A stretch of DNA of 64,000 nucleotides from Chloroflexia bacterium SDU3-3. GTDB lineage: Bacteria; Chloroflexota; Chloroflexia; Chloroflexales; Roseiflexaceae. Location: contig WBOU01000006.1 in assembly GCA_009268125.1 (NCBI GenBank), forward strand, positions 124,001 to 188,000. Reading direction: 5' to 3'. Position numbers and translations under genes: made by a program. The notes under the pieces are model-generated. The model saw only the letters and a program-made list of their open reading frames with translations. It had not been told where the DNA came from and made no database searches. This document shows positions 55,640 through 62,392 of the stretch, piece after piece; position 1 is the stretch's first letter, and each line of letters begins with the position of its first letter.

Positions 55640-58600
55640 CTAGTCGGCAGAGCCGCGCACCTCGGGCGACGCGCCCACGGCGGCGGTTGCGCGCTCGCGC
55701 CGAAACATGCGCGTGAATCGCGTGGTGATCGAGTCGAGCAGCGAGTAAGCCACCGGCACCACCAGCAGCGTCAGGAACATCGATGTGATCAGGCCACCGA
55801 TCAGCACCACCGCCAGGCCACGCCGGAACTCGGTGCCCTGGCCGCTGGAGAACAGGTGGATGCTGAGCGCGGTGGGCAGCGAGCCGGCCACGATCGCCAG
55901 CGTGGTCATCAGAATGGGGCGCAGGCGCACCGAGCCAGAGCGCTCGATCGCCATGTGCTTGGGCATCCCGGCCTTACGCAGGCGGTTGGTGAAATCGACC
56001 AGCAGAATCGAGTTTTTCGTCACCAGACCCAGCAGCATGATCAGGCCGATCATGCCGGTGATGTCCATCTCGATGCCGGTGAGGATCAGCGAGATAAACG
56101 CGCCGATGAAGCTGAACGGCATGGCCAGCATGATCACCAGCGGCTGCGTGAACGAGCCGAACTGCGAGGCAAGCACCATATACACAAACAGCACCGAGAG
56201 GCCCATGGCGATAAATAGCGTCGAGAAGCCCTCGGACTGCATCTGCGCGGTGCCTACAAAGCTGAAGATCAGGTCGCCCGAGATATCCGGCGGCAGCGAA
56301 CTCTTGACCGCATCAACACGCGCCTGGATGTCCTTCTGCACCTCGGCGGATGTGCGCCCGACCACGTTTGCGCCGATCAGCACCTGGTTCATGCGGTCGT
56401 AGCGGCGGATGCTGGTGGGGCTGGCCCCGCCCTCGGCGGTGACAAGCGCGCTCAGCGGCACGCTGCCCGCCGCCGTCGGCACAGCGATGCCGCGCAGGTC
56501 GTCGGTCGAGGCGCGGTCGCCGGGCTGCAGCTGCACAAACACATCCACATCATCGCCGTTCTGGCGGAAGACGGTGGCGGTGTCGCCGTTGATCAGCGCC
56601 CGCACCGAGATAGCGATGCTCTGGTTAGTGATGCCCAGATTGCCGGTCTTGGCCGGGTCGGCGTGGAACTGTAGCTCGGGCTTGCCCGGCTTGTACGAGG
56701 TATCGACATCCACCAGGCCCGGGATGCTGTTGGCCTCGCCCTGCAGCTTCAGCAGCACCGGCGCGATCTCCTCGACCTGCTTGGTGGTCTGCACGCTCAT
56801 CTGGATGGTGCGGCTGGTCACATCGGCGCTGCTGCCGCCCTGGTAGGAGGGCTGCGCGAAGGCCAGCTTGCGCAGGAAGCCCAGCTGGGGGCGCAGCTCA
56901 TCCTGGGTCTCGACCGTGGGCGTGCCCGGCTTCAGCTTCACAAAGAAGCTGGCGCGCTCGGCGTTGCCGGTGAAGCCCACCGTCGAGATCACCGCATCCA
57001 CACGCGGATCGTTCAGCAGCACCTGCTCGGCCTGGCGGGCCAGCTTATCGGTCTGGGCCAGCGCGGTGCCTGGCTCCAGCTCGAACTGCATGGTGAACGA
57101 GCTGCTCTCCTGGCCGGGGAAGAACGAGAACTTGAGGTGGGTGGCGACCCAGCCGCTCAGCAGCAGCACCACCACGGCGATCACCACCACCAGCCCACGG
57201 TGCAAGAGCGCCCAGCCCAGCACCCGCCCGTAGAAGCGGCCCAGCGCGCCGGGGTCGTCCTCGGCCTCCAGCATGGCGTGGTCGGCCTCGGCATCCGCCG
57301 TGGGCGGCACCGTCTCGGCGCGGGTCGACTCGGCCTGCGGCTGGCCCTTCAGCTTGCGGGCCGCGATCTCGGCCAGCGAGCCGTGGGGCAGGCGCTGCTT
57401 GAACAGATAGGCCGAGAGCATGGGGGCCAGCGTGAACGCCTCGATCAGCGAGAGCGCCATGGCCGAGGCCACCGTAAGGCCAAACGACTTGAAGATGATG
57501 CCGGTGATGCCCGATGTGAACGTGACCGGCAGGAACACCGAGATGATCGTGAGCGTCATGGCCAGCACCGACAGCGCCACCTCGGCGGTGCCGCGGCTGG
57601 AGGCCACACGCGGGGTCTCGCCGCGCTCCATGTGGCGGAAGATGTTCTCGCGCACCACGATCGCGTCGTCGATCACCAGGCCCACCGAGAGCGAGAGCGC
57701 CAGCAGCGTGATCAGGTTGATCGACAGCCCAAAGGCCTGCAGCGCCACAAACGTGCCGATCATGATCACCGGCAGGCCGGAGATAGTGACCAGGGTGTTG
57801 CGGATGTCGCGGAAGAAGATCAGCACGATCAGCATGGCCGACACCGCCGCGATCAGCAGCTCCTCGATCGCGCTCTCGACCGAGCTGCGCACGGCATCCG
57901 ACTGGTCGTTGGGGATGTAGTACTTCAGGTCGGTGCGATTGGCGAAGATCGCGGTCAGCTCGGCCTTCACCGCCTCGGCCACCGACACCGTGTTGGTGCC
58001 CGACTGCTTGCGCACCGCTAGGCTGATCGCATCCTGGCCATTCAGGCGCGCGTAGCTCTTCTGCTCGGCGATGCCATCCACCACCCGCGCCACATCGCCC
58101 ACCCGAAACGCTGTGCCGGTGATCTGGATGCGCTCGATGTCCTTCGGCTCCTGGATCATGCTGGGCGCGCGCAGGCTGATGTCGCGCTCGCCATCGCCGA
58201 TCGAGCCAAGGCCATAGTTGGTGTTGGCCGCCTGGAGCGAGCTGATGATCTGCGACGGCAGGATCTGCCGCGTCTTCAGCTGATCCAGGTTCATCTGCAC
58301 GTTCAGCTGGCGCTTCTGGCCGCCGTTCACATCCACCGCGCCCACGCCGGGGATGCGCTGCAGGCGCGGCACGATGTCGTCATCCACCAGCTTGCGCAGC
58401 TCCAGCGGCGAGCGGCTGCCGTCGGAGGCGACCGCCACCGTGAGGATGGCCTGATCGTTCGGGTCGAACTTCAGGTAGGTCGGGTCGCCCACATCGCTGG
58501 GCAGGCGCGGCAGCAGCGCGTTAACCTTCTCGCGCACATCCTGCTCGGCCCGGTCGACATCCACACCGGCCTGGAACTCGACCACAATTGTGGCGGTGCC

Positions 58601-58897
58601 CTCGCTGGAGGTTGAGGTGATGTGCTTGACGCCGTTGATCGTGTTGATGCGATCCTCGATCGGCTCGGCAACCTGATCGGCCACGCTCTGCGGGCCAGCG
58701 CCGGTGTAGGGCACGGTCACCGCAACAATGGGGATGTTGAAATCGGGCAGCAGGTTCACTGGCAGCGCGCTGTACGCTATCAGGCCCGTCACCACCGCCA
58801 GCAGCATCAGCATGGTGATGAATACTGGCTGGCGGATTGAGGTATCGGCAATGATATTGCCATCCAGCCCGTCGTTCCGTGCGGGTTTCGCCATCAT
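55640..58897 (-). CDS. RND efflux permease (AcrB/HAE1-like)
   Basis: A 1085-residue proton-driven exporter with the standard two-fold layout: TM1 near residue 25, a large loop, TM2-6, TM7 after an inserted acidic linker (about 530-560), a second loop, and TM8-12. FSINLITLLALSLSVGLVIDDAIVV carries the paired Asp residues of the proton relay in TM4. The C-terminal half ends with MLLGLVTKNSILLVDFTN and LRPILMTTLAIVAGSLPTAL. The substrate is unknown. The start codon is ATG 58897 or 58894, with GAGG upstream. Divergent TetR control is likely. Confidence 0.93.
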   Translation of the reverse strand: MMAKPARNDGLDGNIIADTSIRQPVFITMLMLLAVVTGLIAYSALPVNLLPDFNIPIVAVTVPYTGAGPQSVADQVAEPIEDRINTINGVKHITSTSSEGTATIVVEFQAGVDVDRAEQDVREKVNALLPRLPSDVGDPTYLKFDPNDQAILTVAVASDGSRSPLELRKLVDDDIVPRLQRIPGVGAVDVNGGQKRQLNVQMNLDQLKTRQILPSQIISSLQAANTNYGLGSIGDGERDISLRAPSMIQEPKDIERIQITGTAFRVGDVARVVDGIAEQKSYARLNGQDAISLAVRKQSGTNTVSVAEAVKAELTAIFANRTDLKYYIPNDQSDAVRSSVESAIEELLIAAVSAMLIVLIFFRDIRNTLVTISGLPVIMIGTFVALQAFGLSINLITLLALSLSVGLVIDDAIVVRENIFRHMERGETPRVASSRGTAEVALSVLAMTLTIISVFLPVTFTSGITGIIFKSFGLTVASAMALSLIEAFTLAPMLSAYLFKQRLPHGSLAEIAARKLKGQPQAESTRAETVPPTADAEADHAMLEAEDDPGALGRFYGRVLGWALLHRGLVVVIAVVVLLLSGWVATHLKFSFFPGQESSSFTMQFELEPGTALAQTDKLARQAEQVLLNDPRVDAVISTVGFTGNAERASFFVKLKPGTPTVETQDELRPQLGFLRKLAFAQPSYQGGSSADVTSRTIQMSVQTTKQVEEIAPVLLKLQGEANSIPGLVDVDTSYKPGKPELQFHADPAKTGNLGITNQSIAISVRALINGDTATVFRQNGDDVDVFVQLQPGDRASTDDLRGIAVPTAAGSVPLSALVTAEGGASPTSIRRYDRMNQVLIGANVVGRTSAEVQKDIQARVDAVKSSLPPDISGDLIFSFVGTAQMQSEGFSTLFIAMGLSVLFVYMVLASQFGSFTQPLVIMLAMPFSFIGAFISLILTGIEMDITGMIGLIMLLGLVTKNSILLVDFTNRLRKAGMPKHMAIERSGSVRLRPILMTTLAIVAGSLPTALSIHLFSSGQGTEFRRGLAVVLIGGLITSMFLTLLVVPVAYSLLDSITTRFTRMFRRERATAAVGASPEVRGSAD

Positions 58898-58939
58898 CTA
58901 CCTCAGAAAATCATCCTTCAAGATCTTGTAACAAGCTTA

Positions 58940-58968
58940 ACTATAGAGTAAACTATTCTAACACGCAA
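58940..58968 (-). promoter_or_regulatory. RND pump promoter with embedded TetR operator candidate
   Basis: On the minus strand TTGCGT (58968-58963), a 17-bp spacer and TATAGT (58945-58940). The inverted repeat TAGAGTA-AAC-TATTCTA (58944-58960, one mismatch) fills the spacer and touches the -10, the usual place for a repressor. Confidence 0.7.
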
Positions 58969-59097
58969 GTAGCTATTTGGTCGTATTCGTTTACTTTTCA
59001 GCAAGAGATCCTACTACCCCGGCTACACCCGATCAAGCGACCAAGCGCACCCTTCAGCATGCAACCAATAGCGGGGGCTCAGCATAAGGCAAAACAC

Positions 59098-59718
59098 ATG
59101 AGACACTCACTCCGCGAGCGACGAAAGCAGCAGCTACGCGACGAGATCCTCGATGCGGCCCGTACCCTGCTCGATCAGAACGGCATGGCCGCCGTGGTGA
59201 TGGACGAGCTGGCCACGCTGGCGGGCATCTCCAAGCCCACGCTCTACAACCACTTCCCCAGCGGCAAAGATGAGGTGATCGCCGCCCTGATCGCGCGCGA
59301 GATCCACCGCATCCTCGCCATCACCGACCCGAAAGACTGTGTCGGCACCCCGCTGCAAGAGCTGGGGCGCATCCTTGAGATGATTGTGCAGAAGCAGATC
59401 AACGACCAGCGGCAGCCCACGCGCATCTGGTTCCCCGAGATGAATCGACTGATCTACGATCACCCCGAGATGATGGATGCCTTCAGCAAGCTGGAAGAGC
59501 GTATGAGCACGCTCATCCAGGCCGCGCTCGACATGGGCGAGATCGACCCGCGCTTCGACACGCCCACGATCATGCGCGCCTTCTACGCCCTGGTCACCTG
59601 CCTGCACTTCCAGCCCAGCAGCATGATCGGCATCCCCAACCCGCAGAGCACGCCGCAAAACCTGGCGCGGCTGTTCTGCCGTGGCGTGCAATCTGCAGTG
59701 GGCACAGCCAAAGGCTAG
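59098..59718 (+). CDS. TetR-family transcriptional regulator
   Basis: A 206-residue regulator. The N-terminal HTH (about 8-55) reads RDEILDAARTLLDQNGMAAVVMDELATLAGISKPTLYNHFPSGKDE, the TetR pattern. The C-terminal ligand domain is helical and not assignable to a drug class. The start at 59098 is preferred (ATAAGG upstream); an ATG at 59059 is an alternative. It diverges from the RND pump and probably represses it and itself. The endonuclease V gene follows by 14 bp. Confidence 0.9.
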   Translation: MRHSLRERRKQQLRDEILDAARTLLDQNGMAAVVMDELATLAGISKPTLYNHFPSGKDEVIAALIAREIHRILAITDPKDCVGTPLQELGRILEMIVQKQINDQRQPTRIWFPEMNRLIYDHPEMMDAFSKLEERMSTLIQAALDMGEIDPRFDTPTIMRAFYALVTCLHFQPSSMIGIPNPQSTPQNLARLFCRGVQSAVGTAKG

Positions 59719-59732
59719 AAGAGGGACTATCT

Positions 59733-60440
59733 ATGAATACCGATGAGATTCTGGAAGCCTGGCCCGCCACGCTAGAAGAGGCTGAGCAGATCCAGCAGAT
59801 GCTGCGTCACCAGGTGATCGCCAGCGACGACTTTGGCCAGATCCGCACGATCGCGGGGGTGGATGCGGGCTACCAGGGCGATCAGGCCAAGGCCGCGATC
59901 GTGGTGCTGTCGTACCCCGACCTGCGCCCGCTGGCCTACACGCTGGCCTACGCGCCAGCGCCCTTCCCCTACATCCCGGGCTTTCTCTCGTTCCGCGAGG
60001 CCCCGGCGGTGCTGCGCGCCCTGGACGAGATCGCGATCAAGCCCGACATGCTGGTGGTGGATGGCCAGGGCATCGCCCACCCGCGCCGCCTGGGCATCGG
60101 CGCGCACCTGGGCGTGCTCACGGGCATCCCCACGATTGGCTGCGCCAAATCGCTGCTGTGTGGCCGCCACGACCCGCTGCCCGACGAACGCGGCGCGTCG
60201 GTGCCGCTCACCCACCGCGGCGAGCAGATCGGCGCGGTGCTGCGCAGCAAGGTGGGCGTGAAGCCGCTGTACATCTCGGTGGGCCACCGCATCAGCCTAC
60301 CCACCGCGCTAGATGTGGTGATGAGCTGCGTGACCAAGTACCGCCTGCCCGAGACCACCCGCGCCGCCGACGGGCTGGCATCCCACGGGCGCATCCCCCA
60401 GATCGACCTGCAGGCCCCCCAGCAGCAGCTGCTGCTCTAG
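59733..60440 (+). CDS. nfi: endonuclease V
   Basis: A 235-residue deoxyinosine-specific nuclease that nicks DNA one base 3' to deaminated adenine. Family motifs: IAGVDAGY (first metal Asp), PYIPGFLSFREAP, DMLVVDGQGIAHPRRLGIGAHLGV and PTIGCAKS. The length is usual. AGAGGGACTATCT precedes the ATG. It probably shares the TetR transcript and ends with a clear hairpin. Confidence 0.95.
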   Translation: MNTDEILEAWPATLEEAEQIQQMLRHQVIASDDFGQIRTIAGVDAGYQGDQAKAAIVVLSYPDLRPLAYTLAYAPAPFPYIPGFLSFREAPAVLRALDEIAIKPDMLVVDGQGIAHPRRLGIGAHLGVLTGIPTIGCAKSLLCGRHDPLPDERGASVPLTHRGEQIGAVLRSKVGVKPLYISVGHRISLPTALDVVMSCVTKYRLPETTRAADGLASHGRIPQIDLQAPQQQLLL

Positions 60441-60465
60441 CCCGCGCGGGCGCGCAAAACGACCA

Positions 60466-60492
60466 CAGGCGTGGCACATGCTGCCACGCCTG
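60466..60492 (+). terminator. terminator after nfi
   Basis: A perfect 11-bp stem (CAGGCGTGGCA/TGCCACGCCTG) with a CATGC loop. Confidence 0.8.
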
Positions 60493-60530
60493 CGAGATAG
60501 ACTGTTTGCATAAAGATGTGGGGCTAGTGA

Positions 60531-60806
60531 CTAGCGGTCGTGTCGATCGAGGAAGCCCTCGGGGTTGACGCGCATCTCGACCACCGTCAGGATGATCAGG
60601 CCGACCAGGCCGGCGAGGATAGTGTGGATGATCAGGCCGATGATCGGGTCGGGGCGGCCCGCCGTCAGATCCATCTGCCAGTGGAAGAAGGCAAAACCGA
60701 TCACAAACAGCGTCCAGCCCATCCACAGGGCCACCTGCTTACCTTTGCCGCCGTTGTCGTTCGTGGCTGCCTCCTTCGCGCTCACGTCGTTCGCTTTGAT
60801 CAGCAT
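60531..60806 (-). CDS. small two-helix membrane protein, MerR-linked
   Basis: A 91-residue protein with two transmembrane helices (about 27-44 and 55-77) joined by a loop DLTAGRPDP. No family is recognised. The start is well supported by AGGAGTGAGAG. A dyad nearly identical to the one before merR lies 65 bp upstream, so it is a likely MerR target. The role may be a small stress-membrane protein. Confidence 0.65.
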   Translation of the reverse strand: MLIKANDVSAKEAATNDNGGKGKQVALWMGWTLFVIGFAFFHWQMDLTAGRPDPIIGLIIHTILAGLVGLIILTVVEMRVNPEGFLDRHDR

Positions 60807-60870
60807 CTCTCACTCCTGACTCCTGCCAGTGCTGGGCGGTTGTCGGCCCGCCCGACTGACAGATGTAACT

Positions 60871-60886
60871 TTAACGTTAACGTCAA
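60871..60886 (-). promoter_or_regulatory. MerR operator candidate before the two-helix membrane protein
   Basis: TTAACGT-TA-ACGTCAA, an inverted repeat with one mismatch, nearly identical to the site at 61306-61321. Confidence 0.65.
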
Positions 60887-60903
60887 GTTTGCGGTAAAAA
60901 AAA

Positions 60904-61296
60904 CTAGTCGCTTACCGGAATAGCAGCGATCGACTCCTCGATGCGAGTGATGCTCGCCTGCAGGTCGTCGCGGAACTGCTGGAGGGTGTAGAGCTTCTCG
61001 TCGGTCTCGGCCAGGTGCTCGTGTAGGATCTCGAGCACACGCCGCTTGCCGCGGATGCCGGTCGAATCTTCGCAGTAGAGCGGGATGACTTCGACGATAT
61101 CCTCAAGCCGCAGCCCGAGCTGCTTGAGCATGTCGATTTTATGAAGCCGCGCTACCTCTGCGTCGGAGTAGTAGCGGAAGCCCTGGCCCTCGCGCTCGCA
61201 GGGGCCGAGCAGGCCAAGGGATTCGTAGTAGCGGATCGTCCGAGGCGTGACGCCGGCCACTTCAGCCAGCTCGCCTATACGCATCTTGTCTTTCAT
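60904..61296 (-). CDS. MerR-family transcriptional regulator
   Basis: A 130-residue regulator. The N-terminal winged helix is MRIGELAEVAGVTPRTIRYYESLGLL…FRYYSDAEVARL (about 5-50), followed by a long dimerisation coiled coil. The effector-binding end is short and has a single Cys (YCED, near residue 74), so it does not show the metal-binding cysteine pair of MerR/CueR. CAAGGTACAATC precedes the ATG. A perfect dyad lies directly upstream, implying autoregulation. Confidence 0.9.
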   Translation of the reverse strand: MKDKMRIGELAEVAGVTPRTIRYYESLGLLGPCEREGQGFRYYSDAEVARLHKIDMLKQLGLRLEDIVEVIPLYCEDSTGIRGKRRVLEILHEHLAETDEKLYTLQQFRDDLQASITRIEESIAAIPVSD

Positions 61297-61305
61297 GATT
61301 GTACC

Positions 61306-61321
61306 TTGACGTAAACGTCAA
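61306..61321 (-). promoter_or_regulatory. MerR operator candidate before merR-family gene
   Basis: TTGACGT-AA-ACGTCAA, a perfect 7-2-7 dyad 10 bp before the start codon. On the minus strand TACAAT overlaps its downstream edge. Confidence 0.7.
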
Positions 61322-61425
61322 AGTGAGTATAGCAGGCTTGTGATGAAAACGCAAGCCTTTTTCGCTGAGATCTTGCTGGCATTTTGCTGGAGGGTTGCCC
61401 ACACCGCACGATTGATGTTATGACA

Positions 61426-61455
61426 AAGACCCAGCACCTTATGGTACTGGGTCTT
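61426..61455 (-). terminator. old terminator of the disrupted tRNA-Pro
   Basis: A 13-bp stem with one mismatch (AAGACCCAG.ACC) follows the tRNA-Pro fragment on the minus strand, with TTTGT after it. Confidence 0.7.
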
Positions 61456-61464
61456 CTCGGGTGA

Positions 61465-61487
61465 TGGTCGGGGCGAGAGGATTCGAA
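61465..61487 (-). other. attachment-site remnant: 3' end of a tRNA-Pro gene
   Basis: The minus strand reads TTCGAATCCTCTCGCCCCGA then CCA, exactly a T-loop, 3' T-stem, acceptor strand and CCA with the C1-G72/A73 type of tRNA-Pro. The expected 5' T-stem is missing (TTGGC in place of AGAGG), so homology stops at the T-loop. This is the usual scar of site-specific integration into a tRNA 3' end. The intact tRNA-Pro should lie at the other end, right of the window. Confidence 0.75.
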
Positions 61488-61767
61488 GCCAAACCCTAAC
61501 GATAAAGCCTGTTGCCTCTTTTCTGAGGCTTCAACAGGACATGTTTATGATCACCCTTTCAGAATACCCGCAAATCTTGCCTATTTCAAGCCTCCATGGG
61601 CCACCCACCACCGGCCCACGCACAGGGGCCGCAGCGCCCCCGCTCACTAGGCGCATGCCCATAGTGTAGCAGCCCACCACCCATCCAACCAACGGCCTTT
61701 TGCAGCACAGCACCCACTACCGTGGGTAGCCTTGCTGTGCTGCACTCTGAAACCATATGAGGCATGT
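61488..61767. other. element-end intergenic region with two long hairpins
   Basis: Hairpins lie at 61508-61538 (CCTGTTG…CAACAGG with an inner CCTC/GAGG) and 61702-61743 (GCAGCACAGCA…TGCTGTGCTGC with an inner CCCAC/GTGGG). They may be recombinase-accessory or regulatory structures of the integrated element. No gene is seen here. Confidence 0.5.
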
Positions 61768-62064
61768 ATGAGCATCACTACCCCCAAGACGATCACGATC
61801 ACCCTTGACGCATACACCCTGGAGCTGCTGAACGAATATAAGCGCCGCATGCTCAAGAGCTACAACGAAACCCCATGTGAGAGCGATTATGAATATGGGT
61901 ACTACCTGCAACAGGCCGCCCGCAGGCATATGAGCGAGGAAAACGAGCGCCCCGAACCGGAGGCCGGTGAGGGCCTGCGAGCTACAGAGGCCATGTGGCG
62001 CTTGGTTTCCGCTGCCGACGCCCAGCCCACGCCCGCCGCGCCGGAGGACGACCATGCAGCCTAG
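61768..62064 (+). CDS. small unknown protein of the integrated element
   Basis: A 98-residue protein. The N-terminal half (PKTITITLDAYTLELLNEYKRRML) resembles ribbon-helix-helix proteins (beta strand, then LDAYTLELLNEY helix), so a DNA-binding role is possible. The rest is acidic and Pro-rich. GAGGCATGT precedes the ATG. The stop overlaps the next gene by 11 nt. It is the first gene inside the element. Confidence 0.6.
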   Translation: MSITTPKTITITLDAYTLELLNEYKRRMLKSYNETPCESDYEYGYYLQQAARRHMSEENERPEPEAGEGLRATEAMWRLVSAADAQPTPAAPEDDHAA

Positions 62065-62389
62065 GCAGCATGAGCTACGCGAGCTGCTGCCGGGCACGCT
62101 GGGCGGGCTGGCGCTGGCCACGCGGCGCGGCGCGGCCCACCTGGCGGGCATCGGCCACGTGGGCGGGCTGCACACCGCCCAGCGCTACGGCGCGGCGTAC
62201 ATGCGCGAGCTAGGCCGCAAGGGCGCGCATGAGCGCTGGCGGCGCGCCCGCCAGCCGCGCACGGTCGAGGAGCACGCCACCGGCCAGCTCATCGCCGTCT
62301 ACCGCCGCGTGTGCTACCGCCGCCCGCGCAGCCGCGCCCGCCGCCCGCAGCCGGTCTTCATCCTCCTCTGGGAACCCGAACAGGATTAG
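62054..62389 (+). CDS. small basic unknown protein of the integrated element
   Basis: A 111-residue, very Arg-rich protein (RKGAHERWRRARQPR…YRRPRSRARRPQP), consistent with nucleic-acid binding; no family recognised. CGGAGGACGACC gives a strong ribosome site. It overlaps the previous gene and is followed 3 bp later by the primase gene, so the three are one operon. Confidence 0.6.
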   Translation: MQPRQHELRELLPGTLGGLALATRRGAAHLAGIGHVGGLHTAQRYGAAYMRELGRKGAHERWRRARQPRTVEEHATGQLIAVYRRVCYRRPRSRARRPQPVFILLWEPEQD

Positions 62390-62392
62390 CGC

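Noticed and set aside
61465-61487. A complete tRNA gene
   Set aside because: Only the T-loop to CCA part is present; the 5' T-stem does not pair and no anticodon or D arm precedes it.
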